DNA of 64,000 nt, taken from Acanthornis magna (Eukaryota; Chordata; Aves; Passeriformes; Acanthizidae). Made by a program: the position numbers and the translations under genes. The number at the start of each line of letters is the position of its first letter. Position 1 is the first letter of the stretch. The DNA is taken from NCBI GenBank assembly GCA_036785705.1, contig JAWUZG010000137.1, forward strand, positions 1 through 64,000. Direction: 5' to 3'. Shown piece by piece: positions 28,601 through 38,200 of the stretch. The notes under the pieces were generated by a model. That model did not search any database, had not been told where the DNA came from, and worked only from the letters and a program-made list of their open reading frames with translations.

Positions 28601-29945
28601 ATTAGCTTCTTATAATGACATTACATAAATAATTGTCATTTAGAATTGTTAATTGATCTATGACTTCTGCAATAGAAAAAACATGATTCAGTAAAGCACC
28701 AGCATACCATACTTTGCATACCAGCAAAGAACTGACATTTATGAGACTCAGCTGCCTACTTAAAATTTAGATAACTTCGAGCAGTATTGATGAAATCTGA
28801 TATCCTTTTAGAGGTGGTAGCATAGTTTGAGTGATTTGCTTGATATGATGTCTGCCATCTCTATGTTAGAACTTTAACATATTTGAAAGCCTCTCAGTTT
28901 GACCTTGTCTTGCAGCCAAGCCAAAGAGCAATTAGAATACACTTCCAAAGACTTATGTAAGTCTATGTCAATCCCATAAAAATTCATTGTGTATGCTCAC
29001 TCCATAATGTGTAAAGAAATCCGTGAATCTGTAGGGTACCTCATAGATATAAATAGATATTTCAGTATAATTTCATGATATATTGGACTTAGAAGTGAGC
29101 CAATTTCAGCTGTTAATATGGCTGAAATCTATGGCCAAATCCAGGCCATAGTTTTGCAACACTGCAAACCAGGTAAGAGGCATGAATAAAAGGAAGGTTT
29201 CAAAGTGATGGAGGGAAGTGTTAATATGTACAATAAAGAACACATTTTTGAATGCACTGCTTTGTAATCAAAAAACCCCTTTGATAAAACTGAATTTGTT
29301 CTATGAAAATAATGATTCACTATTATTGATTCATAGCCATAGTTAAGTTTGCAAAGCTATTAACTGGACATATTAATTTCAATCTGATCTCGGAAAGAAA
29401 AATGAAAATAATTAGAGATTACTAAATGAACAAGAAAGCAGAAACTTACCCTGTCACTACCTTAAATGAAACATTTGAAAGCCAAGGTACTCTGCATTCC
29501 CATACTCTAGATTGTAATTATCTGATCACAGGGAAAAATTAATAACACAGATGTAGGAATCTCAGTAACCATTTCTGACTCACTAAGGTGTTTGTAAGAA
29601 AAAGGTCAAAGAAAATGGGACAATTTATTATGTGAAATGCTCAAGAGTTTGAGGATTTCTACTTATTTATTATTTATTTACTGCCACATCCATTCATTAA
29701 AGACATAGATTATGATTTCCTGGTCTTTTTTTCTCTCCTCCTCTTGACATACAAAGAGAAAGAAAAGAGAGAAAGAAATGACATTATTAAAGAAGCTCAT
29801 TCCAAAATGCACCTTTCTTTGAATAAATTAGTTTAGTAAGTGAGATCGTGAATTTTTAAGGAGGAACATGTGTGACTGAAAAAATGAACGAAATGGTTTT
29901 GTGAAAAATGTTAAGGACGGCAAATGTTTCTAAAGTGCTATATTA
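22609..29945. other. anonymous AT-rich non-coding DNA
   Basis: Apart from the polypyrimidine tract at 23958-24026, I see no repeat family and no gene. A 40-codon frame at 27927-28046 has somewhat coding-like composition and is discussed as a finding. Other open frames are short and AT-driven. A purine-rich GAAA patch lies close to the right end. Confidence 0.7.
23958..24026. repeat. (TTC)/(TCC)n polypyrimidine tract
   Basis: About 70 bases that are almost pure C/T on the plus strand, moving from TTCTCC to TCCTCC and CCCTCC units. Such mirror-like tracts can adopt triplex (H-DNA) structure and are often length-variable. It is a simple repeat with no coding role. Confidence 0.9.
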
Positions 29946-30777
29946 ATCATAGAATGAATTAGAATTAAAAATCATCTAGTTCCAATCCCCCTGTCAAGTG
30001 CAAGGATACGATCACTAGATTAGATTAGTCAGACTCTTGCAACTGGCTTTGAACAACTGCAGGGAGGGAGCATCCACAGGTTCCCTGAGAAAGCTGTTCC
30101 AGTGATTTCCTGCTCTCTGGGTATAGAATTTGTTCCCAATGTCTAATCTACATCTAACCCCTTCCAGTTTAAAACTGAAACCCCTTGTCCTATAAGCACA
30201 ATCTTTGATAAAATCTGTTGTCACCTTCCCTGTAAGCCCTGTTTAGGTACTGCAAGGCTGCCTTAAGTTCTCCCTGGATCCTTCTCTTCTCCAGGCTGAA
30301 CAATTCCAAATCTCTCAGTCTTTCTCCATAGAAAATGTGACTTCCCGATAATTTTTGTGGGCCTCCTCTGGACCAACTCAAGCAGGTCTATGTCTTTTTG
30401 TGCTGGGGACCCCAGAGCTGGACTCAGTGCTCCAGGTGGGGTCTCACAGGGTAGGCATAGAGGGATAAAATCACCTCCCTTGACCTGCAGCCCAAGATGT
30501 GATTTGTCCGCAAGCACATATTGCCAGGACATATTCAGATTTTCATCCAGCATTCCCCTGAGGTCCTTCTTGGCAGTTCTGCTCCCAATCTAATCATGAG
30601 CCAGGCTGTCTCCATGCTTGCCCTGACCTTCCACTAGGCCTTGTTGAAGGTTAGCATGGGCCCACCTCCCTTGTTTGTCAATGTACATCTGATGGGCATT
30701 CCTTCCCTCTGGAGTACCTACACTACTAAGCCTGGGGTCATCCACAGGTGTGTTGAGTGTACACACAACACCACTGT
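29946..30777 (-). mobile_element. CR1 LINE, 3' portion (left part of a split copy)
   Basis: Read on the minus strand this is the 3' end of an avian CR1 element. The plus strand starts with ATCATAGAAT (complement of the CR1 tail) and continues with diagnostic antisense segments such as CATCTAGTTCCAATCCCCCTG, TTCTCCAGGCTGAACAA and CTCCAGGTGGGGTCTCAC. The open frames seen in it are broken remnants, not a functional reverse transcriptase. The copy is interrupted at 30777 by a solo LTR and resumes at 31300, which dates the CR1 as the older insertion. Confidence 0.9.
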
Positions 30778-30992
30778 TGTGGTGGTCTCAACCATCTTGA
30801 GAGTACCGGGGAGCCAAAAGGTCCTAAGATAGCAGAAATACTCCCTGGGTGCTAAATGGTCTCTCCCCAAGGTTTTGTTAATCTCCCTATGTTGATTGGC
30901 CTTGACCTGGTCCCTGACTCCACCCCTCCCTTCTTCCCATTGGTTGTGGATGTATCTCCCCACCTTCTCCCCAACCCTATTGGCCCCAGACC

Positions 30993-31000
30993 TTTATAAG
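30993..31000 (+). promoter_or_regulatory. TATA box of the solo LTR
   Basis: TTTATAAG lies 10-100 bp downstream of three inverted CCAAT boxes and about 55 bp upstream of the AATAAA signal, a standard U3/R layout. It predicts plus-strand transcription start near 31025. Confidence 0.65.
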
Positions 31001-31053
31001 AATGGCCACTCACAGCCATTCTTTCTCTTTCATGGCTGGACCCTTTTGAAGAA

Positions 31054-31059
31054 TAAACC
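31054..31059 (+). terminator. AATAAA polyadenylation signal of the solo LTR
   Basis: An AATAAA hexamer about 55 bp downstream of the TATA box. G/T-rich sequence follows further on (for example GGGGTGTGTGTGACTGTG around 31134-31151), consistent with an R/U5 boundary. Confidence 0.65.
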
Positions 31060-31299
31060 TTCAGAAACTCAGAAACATGACTGAGCTCTCTGAGTTCCTT
31101 GTCTCTGGTAACGCTGAGCTAATCAGAGGCTCTGGGGTGTGTGTGACTGTGCAATCCACAGGAACGGGTGGGAGAAAAGGTCTGTTTGCACGGTGTGCAA
31201 AGTGTAGCATCAGCCGGGAGTGTCTGTCTGAGCAATCGAGACACTTCTGGAACACGCAGAGGACCTAATCTCACCCCACCACCACCCCACGTTACCCCA

Positions 31300-31840
31300 C
31301 TGTCCATGCCCCCAGAAGAGATAACACTGGTCCCAATACAGATCGCAGAAGGACACCCTTCATTGCTAATCTCTACCCAAACACTGACAGTAACTCTTTG
31401 AGTGTGACCATCCAGTCCATTCTTTACTCTCTGGATGGTCCACCTGTCAAGTCCATGCCTCTCCAGTTTAGAGACACCAGTCAAGTCCATCTAGACATCA
31501 GTTCCTGTTCCCTTAACCAGCAATGCTCTTCACAGAAGCCCACCAAGTTTGTCAGGCATGATATGCCCTTAGAGAAACCACGTTGGCAGGCACCAATCCC
31601 CTCTCTGCTTCCTATGTACCCTAGCACAGGCTCCATGGGGATCTGCTCCATGATCTTGCTGAACACAGAGGTGAAACTGACTGGCCTGTTGTTCCTCAGC
31701 TCTTTCTACTTTCCTTTTTAAAAAATAGGTGGTTATAATTCCCTTTTTTCCAGGAACTGGGAATTTTACAGCTCTGCCATGACTTTTCAAATACAATGCT
31801 CTTGTCATTACTACCATCACACAGACTAATTTATCAGTAA
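31300..31840 (-). mobile_element. CR1 LINE, right part of the split copy
   Basis: After the LTR the CR1 resumes in register: CCACTGTCCATG, CACTGGTCCCAATACAG, CTCTTTGAGTGTGACCATCC, TTGTCAGGCATGATATGCCC and GGATCTGCTCCATGATCTTGC are antisense CR1 landmarks I recognise. The element is truncated at its 5' end near 31840, as is usual for CR1. Scattered stops and indels show it is long dead. Confidence 0.88.
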
Positions 31841-34800
31841 GATACAGATATGGTATGATACAGATATGGATGGGATCTGTAAGTGGCTCAGTCATTTGTA
31901 CCATTTTGTGGACTGGCAATTTTAGATTTAAAATTCTAAGTGTTGGCATCACTTATGCTCTGTGTAGAATAAAGAAATTAATAGGAAAAGAAAAAGTAGT
32001 AGCAAAACTGATACTTTTTACACTACTGACATTCAAATTTTTATGGCAAGTGCACATAGTAGTTAAAGTTTGTAGCATTTAATAGTATAGAAATAATTAT
32101 TTGGGTGTTAGTATATTCTAAAGAAGAAAAGATTTGTGACAAAATTTCCCATAAGTATAAGTAGTCAGGCAATTTGAAAGAGTTCCTTCCCCACCTCATT
32201 TTCATTGTCTCAGTGTCAGAAGATCACTGGATGGATAAGAGAAGCCAAAAGATTTCTGGATGGATGAGTGCACAGAGGATCACACTGAGTGTCTACTCAA
32301 ATCAGTGCACTGTTTCCAAGCCATTGCCCTAAATGCATGCTACAGACAAAATAAAAGTAATGAGGCACACATGCTTTTTCTCCTTTTGTAAGGACTGTGG
32401 CTAGTAATGTGCCTTTCAATGAATTAACTACCTCTTTCTGTCTTTGTGAACTTATCTTTTTTTAGTTCTGTTTGATGGTAATTTGTTCTCAAAGAAGGAG
32501 AATCTTCAGTGGTCTTCCCTGAACTTAAACATATTGATAATATATTTTGTATGTGTTCTATTAGGTCTTAGACCTCTCAGATGTCCTTTCTTCAGGAGTA
32601 AGACTCAGCTTATTTGTAAGTTTTACTCACTGAAATACTGTTTATGTTATATTTTATTGATATTATTGCCTAAAAAAAGAAGTCTTTCCAGGCTACTTTA
32701 TCTATGCTTTTTAAAATTAAGAAAACAGCACTGCATTCTATAATCAATGTGTAGGTGAACCACAATTTGCACAGCTGCATAATGATGGTGTAGCTGCACT
32801 CTATTGCTTTTCTTATGAATCCTGTTCGATTTGCTTCTCTAACCTAGTAATACGTCTGTGTTATACACAAATGAGCCAGCTTATGTTATAAATACCACTT
32901 ATAACTTTTACTAATGGCTTGTTTATTCATTTAATTCCAGCTCAGCCAAATGATAGGAGATGCTCAGTTGGAAAGATGTGGGAATTTCAGCAAGCATGGA
33001 TGTCCCTAAATCATGGTACTGCAGCCTTACACAATGTCTGGCCAATGTAAAATGCAACACAGAGAAGTTAAGCCTTAATTACCTTTTGAATCAGGCTAAA
33101 ATAGTAAATATTTCTCACTCTAATGAAGAGGGGAAAAATATTAATATGCTAGCCATCTGTACAAATGGCAAATTCACCTATTTTCATGAATTAATAAAAT
33201 TAATGACAAATTTAATCAGAGAACTAGCCTTGATTCCCTCTGTTCTCCAGGATATGCTTCTAGAAATATTTTGTGAAATTTCTAGATCCTTCTAAAAGTT
33301 AGATTTCTATAATAGATTAAGAAGTTAAAGTTACTTTTAGAATCATAATCCTGAAGGCTTATGGTCTTGTATAGAACCCACCATAGAGTGATTTACTTGA
33401 GAAGAACAATAAGCATTTAAGCTGATGTTTGAATTTTTGTATACTGCATTCACAACTGGTTTTCCAGTGCTAATAAATATATTCTTTCACTGATAAAAGC
33501 TACCAGAAATATATGAAAATCCTCTAAACTCTTCAAATTTTGTATTTAAAGTTGGCTTTTAGCAGCCAAGAATGAAAGACAGCAGGATTCTTCTTAAGCA
33601 AAGCATCTCTGAGAGTATCCAGCATCAGGACAGGACCACACAAATCTAGTGCTTCAATAACAATATTATTAGTGTTGTTCTTAATAAGAATTAGTTTTAT
33701 TTAATTTAGTATTCAAATGATACAAGAGCTCAAGCTGTACCAAGCACTGCAGAAGCGCACAAGAAACTTCTACTCTTCATATTTGTTGATGAATGACATA
33801 ATAAAATGTAAAAATCAATTTTACAATTGAAAACAACCAAACAACAGAAGCACTGATCAAATAATTCTTGCTCAAATTGTACCAATAAGTACTCAGAAGC
33901 AGATTAGTATTATTTAGTGCTTCAGGAACTATAACTAGAAAATATTCATCTGGGCACCTGTCCAGCCAGATTTTTCATTCTTAAACAGTTCTTACTCAAG
34001 CAACAATTGACACACATACAAAGTGATTGACTGACATATTAGCACACTTATGAAGTCTTTTTTTTAAATGAAAATTGCCCTTTGGGTTTATGGTTGAATA
34101 TATTTGCACTTAATCTCCAAAATAATTTGGCTATGCCATCTGACTAGTATTGAGTTGTCTTTAGATTCTGCAAGGCCTGGATGACTCTGAAATCTATGGG
34201 GTTTTTTCCTTCAAAATGAAAATTAATAGGAAAGAGGCATAAGACTTCACTTTTGCAATGTTCAGCAGGAACTGCTCTTAACATCCTCAACCTTTTCCCT
34301 GAACCGTCAACTATAACTGTTATTGTCTACTTTAAAGGGGAAATTCCTTGATAGTCCTTTGACAAAGAAGAAAATGCCTGAAATCTCCATCCTGAATTTT
34401 TTTATTCATCTGAGGAATCCTTATTAATCACCACTGAAAACTGAAATTATTTGAGTAGGGATGTAGGGACTGCCATGTTAGTGTTGATTTGTATAGCATT
34501 GAAAAACCTTAAAGCTGAAAAATAGTTCTAAAATTTTTATCTTCATGGTATGTAGCACTTGGGAAAATATGACTTTTAGGTTACTAATTGTGTTTGTACG
34601 CACACAAAAACAGATTGCAGAAGAGTGAACTTTAAAAAATAGACGTAGAGAAAGAATATGCAGCAACAGTTGCCTGAAAAACCCTTATGATTGCTTTCTT
34701 ACACAATTTTTTCAAGCGCTCAGGCCTCATTCAGGAGTTAAGAGTTATGAGACTGCTAAAATGGGGCAGCTGAAGAGATGTTAGCTAAATCTTGCCTGAA

Positions 34801-35267
34801 ATAAATGCCTGAAAGCTGTTATTCATTTTAAGTTTTGATTTTCCTGATTTTTTTTCTGACCAACTTAAAGGCTTTTCTCTTGGTTGGTTTACTTAGTACA
34901 CAATAATGATATTTATAATACAATGTGGTTTTCTGTAAATGATGCTAAACCCAGAAAGATTTGTGGGAAAAAAACCCCAAAACAAACATATACTTTGCTC
35001 CTTATGTTTGATTGTTTTCCACTACCAATTATTCTCTAGACACAAAGAGCAACATTGAACCACTACCACAGTTTTTTACAAGAAATACCAGATATTTAAT
35101 CTTTGGAAATAATTACCTAGTCTCTCTTTCCTAAACTGAAGAAAAGTTCTAAATACTTTTGTGTGGAATGCGCTGCACCAGTGAAGATGTCACTACGGAC
35201 ACAAAGAGTATAATCATTGCTGTAGCAAGATTCTGGAATAACACTCATATAATTTTGTAACCTTCCT
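31841..35267. other. anonymous AT-rich non-coding DNA
   Basis: It starts with a direct repeat of GATACAGATATGG (31841-31853 and 31857-31869) right at the CR1 truncation point. The rest is unremarkable AT-rich sequence. A 111-codon frame at 32960-33295 on the plus strand has no recognisable domain and no support from context. Confidence 0.7.
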
Positions 35268-35470
35268 CCAGACCCAGTCTAATTGGCTCATGTTTCACTT
35301 GTTCTGGAGAGCCCTGAGATGGACGCAGCATATAAGTCAGATTTTTGAAGTGCAGAGAAGAGAGGTGGGTGTTCACCTTAGTGTCTCTCCTCTGGACTCA
35401 TTCCAGCAGGTCCCCTGTCTTACCTTGTGGTCTCACAAGATTGGAGTAGAGGGGGTAGAGTAACTTCAAA
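35268..35470 (-). mobile_element. CR1 LINE scrap
   Basis: Short antisense CR1 segments are visible: CTGAGATGGACGCAG, CTCTCCTCTGGACTCATTCCAGCAGGTCC, GGTCTCACAAG and GGAGTAGAGGGGGTAGAGTAACTTC. They match the zone of CR1 also present around 30360-30480, but the order is disturbed and spacers are foreign, so the copy is old or rearranged. The endpoints are approximate. Confidence 0.65.
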
Positions 35471-36428
35471 TCCATTTGAGTCATAGAGTCCTTATTCTGA
35501 AAACTCCCAAGGAGTGCTAGAAAGACCAGGTTTCACACAAAACACAGCTCTGCATTTTAGCTCAAAGTGCATCAAATACAGTTTGGTGTTTGGGGTGGTT
35601 GAGGAGACTGATGAGTTACTTGAGGCAGAGAAGTCAATTGCATAGATTATACTATACTGGAGTACACTAGAATATAAAACTATAAAGGAGGAGAGTAGGC
35701 AAAACCACAAAGCTTTGTAATTTTTAAGCAAAAGAATACAATTGTGTACCTCTTTACAACTCATCTCTCCCTATGCCAAAACAGCTTCTTGGGCCCAGGT
35801 GTTGAAAAGATAGGATATCCAGAAGTCCTGAATAAAGTCTTCAAGGTCCTGAAATGAATCAGTTTTCAGAGACATTACTTATTGACTAACTTTTGCTGAC
35901 ATATAAGTCTGATAGTCTCTGAGATTTGTTTGTTTGTGGTTTAATTCTGTTCAGAGATGTGCAATTTTTCTAGTGTCCAGATGATTCAGGGTTACAGATT
36001 CTGTCAGAGAGTCAGAAAATATTTTCCAATGCCAAGACTTTAACAATAGACTTTGTTGCACCTAACAGGCCAGTTTCTGTATTTTCTTCTTGGTCCAGCT
36101 TTATTCCTATTTTAACCATACCCATGAGTTTGTTGAAATGATTATGATTAATTCACATAATTAAATGGCTTGTTGAATAGCGTGTGTCCTAATTGGTGCA
36201 TATGCTTAAATGTTCTTTATAAATGCTAAAAATAGGTAATCCTAAAGTGCCATATTGAAAGAAAGATTAATTATACAGAGATTTTTCTCTTAACATACAG
36301 AATTTAATAAAAAAACAAAAACCACAAGGAACTAGGAAAAATAATGAAATCAAACACCTTTGCCTCAGAAAATTTGATTTTGATTAATAATTTTGTGATA
36401 AACAGCCTTTCTTCTGCAGTTAAGGAAC
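35471..36428. other. anonymous AT-rich non-coding DNA
   Basis: Nothing recognisable lies between the CR1 scrap and the next LTR. Open frames are short and AT-rich. Confidence 0.65.
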
Positions 36429-36555
36429 TGTCAGGGTCTAACCCCAGCTGGCAGCCCAGCCGCACGCAGCTGCTCACTCACTCCTGCACCAGCAGGATCA
36501 GGGAGAAAATTGCAAGGGTAAAAGTTACAAAGCCCACAGCCTGAGCTAGAGAGAG

Positions 36556-36561
36556 TTTAAT
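36556..36561 (-). terminator. ATTAAA polyadenylation signal of the minus-strand LTR
   Basis: ATTAAA on the minus strand near the 3' end of the LTR, at the position where this family carries its polyadenylation signal (CTATTAAAC context). Confidence 0.6.
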
Positions 36562-36734
36562 AGGGAAAGCAAAGGCTATGCACACAAACAAAGCAGAACA
36601 AGGAATGAATTCCCTGTTTTCCATGGCTGGGCAGGTGCTCAGCCATCCCCAGCTGAGCAGGGCCCCATCACACTGATGGTGACTTGGGAAGACAACAATC
36701 GCTCCAAATGTGCTCCCCTTCCTTCTTCCCCCAC

Positions 36735-36740
36735 TTTATA
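36735..36740 (-). promoter_or_regulatory. TATA box of the minus-strand solo LTR
   Basis: TATAAA on the minus strand, about 175 bp upstream of the ATTAAA signal of the same LTR. It would drive transcription leftwards. Confidence 0.6.
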
Positions 36741-37006
36741 CACTGTGTGTGAAATCACAGTCTGGAGCATCCCTGTGGTCAGTTGGGGTCGCCTGTCCTG
36801 GCTGTGTTCCCTCCCAAACTCCCACACACCCCTCACCAGTGCGGCCGTACAAAAAACAGTAACAGCCTTGGCTCTGTGCAATCCCTGCTCAGCAATAACA
36901 AAAACATCTCTGAATTATGAACCCTGGGTTCGGCACAAATCCAAAACACAACCCCAGACCAGCCACTGTGAAGAAAGTTAACTCTACCCCAGCCAAAACC
37001 AGCATA

Positions 37007-37420
37007 TTAACCTACAGCATTAATAGTGTGTTTTGGTAAATGCCATATTAGTTCCACCAAAATGAACTTCAAAATTTATCATTATTACCAAAATAATTTT
37101 TTTAAAAAATATAGATACATATTTTCATGGAGATATATATATATATATGTATGTATTTCTATTTTTATTTATATATATTAACAAAATACAAAAGATCAAA
37201 AACATTGACACAGCAGTATACTACAATAGGAAAATAATTTGTACTTATATGTGCATATGGACTCCTGTAAGAAAATCGGTTGTAGGGGTCATAATTTTTT
37301 AGTGGTTGTAGAATGCTGTGACATCAGTGTTTTCAGTATTTTGTTATATCCAGAAAAATGGTGGACAAAAAAGTTATTTAGTTCTAAGCTGAAGAAAAAA
37401 AGAATATGCTTCAAAGCATA
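37007..37420. other. AT-rich spacer between LTR and CR1
   Basis: Very AT-rich sequence containing the (AT)n run listed separately. No gene or repeat family is recognised. Confidence 0.65.
37133..37170. repeat. (AT)n microsatellite
   Basis: About eight AT units followed by GTATGTAT and T-rich sequence. It is a simple repeat. Confidence 0.85.
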
Positions 37421-38200
37421 ATCACAGGATCATAAAATGGTTTGGCTTGAAAAGCACCTTCAAAGACCATCCAGCCCAACCCACTTGCCATAGATGGAGA
37501 CATCTGTCACGAGACCAGGCTGCTCAAAGCCCCATCCAACCTGACCCTGATCACTGTCAATGATGGGTCCTGTTCCTGTATTTCACCACTCACATAGCAG
37601 AGAAGTTCTCCTTTATATTTAATCTAGATTGACACTCTTTTGGTTTAAAATCATTGCTTCTTGTCCTGACACTACATGCTTTGATAAAAACTCTTTATCT
37701 ATCTATGTGTTTATGTATCTATCTACCTACCTATCTTATTTATTTGTATTTTGAAAGTCTGTCATAAGGTCTGGCCCCAGCCTTCTCCAAGTGAATAGCC
37801 TCATCTCTCCACCCTTTTTTCGTAGGCAAAATATTCCACCTCTTTGGTCACTTTTGTGACCCTCCTCCCAGGGTCCCACCTAGCTGAATTGGCCCATGTA
37901 TTTTCTTGATTCACCTCTCTCGAGTGGATGGTCTTGCCCAGGATGTTGCTGGCTTTCTGATATGCAAGTACACATTGCTGGATCATAATGAAGTTTTCCT
38001 CCACCAATCCCCCCAGTTCCTTTTCTGAAGGGCTTATCTCAATCAATTAATCTGTCAGTCTGTATTTGTACCAGGTATGGCACCCAAACCAGTTGCAGGA
38101 CCTTGCTCTTAACCTGGCTGAACTTTAGGAATGTCACATGGGCCCTCTTGAGCCTTTCAAGGTTGCTCTGTAGGACATCTTATCGCTACAGAGTACTTTT
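37421..38200 (-). mobile_element. CR1 LINE, 3' end present
   Basis: The plus strand opens with ATCACAGGATCATAAAATGG, a diverged form of the CR1 tail complement, then GACCATCCAGCCCAACCC, GACCAGGCTGCTCAAAGCCCC and TCATAAGGTCTGGCCCCAG. Further antisense CR1 segments follow through GCAGGACCTTGCTCTTAACCTGGCTGAAC and CATGGGCCCTC. The copy is interrupted by a tetranucleotide expansion (37696-37745) and is full of indels. It fades out near 38200. Confidence 0.87.
37696..37745. repeat. (TATC)n tetranucleotide expansion inside CR1
   Basis: Interrupted TATC/TACC units lie within the CR1 copy, at a point where the element reads without such a block in the neighbouring copies. It looks like a local expansion after insertion. 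Confidence 0.8.

Larger units (their letters stand above)
30778..31299 (+). mobile_element. complete ERV solo LTR inserted in CR1 (class I-like)
   Basis: A 522-bp block absent from the CR1 consensus order as I know it splits the CR1. It begins TGTGGTGGT and ends TTACCCCA, giving TG...CA ends with an imperfect inverted repeat. It is flanked on both sides by CTGT (30774-30777 and 31300-31303), a 4-bp target duplication of the type made by gammaretrovirus-like integrases. Inside are three inverted CCAAT boxes (ATTGG at 30895, 30939 and 30979), a TTTATAAG box and an AATAAA in the right order for a plus-strand LTR. There is no internal retroviral sequence, so it is a solo LTR left by recombination. 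The exact end could shift by 1-3 bases, which would change the length of the inferred duplication. Confidence 0.78.
36429..37006 (-). mobile_element. ERV solo LTR, minus strand
   Basis: The plus strand begins TGTCAGGGTCTAACCCCAGC and ends near CCAGCCAAAACCAGCATA. These are the ends of a very common avian LTR family, whose sense strand opens TGTCCTGGTTTCAGCTGGG and closes GGGGTTAAACCATGACA. Orientation is fixed by a TATAAA (36735-36740, minus) lying upstream of an ATTAAA (36556-36561, minus). Both ends are present, the internal retroviral region is absent, and about 578 bp fits a solo LTR. The flanks GGAAC and TTAAC agree in only three of five bases, so a target duplication is not proven. Confidence 0.85.

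Noticed and set aside
31119..31952. Open frames of 107-127 codons on both strands
   Set aside because: They cross the junction between the solo LTR and CR1, or run through degraded CR1 sequence, and have no intact retroelement domain.
32960..33295. 111-codon plus-strand open frame
   Set aside because: AT-rich codons, no domain and no homology that I recognise. A frame of this length is expected by chance in this much sequence.
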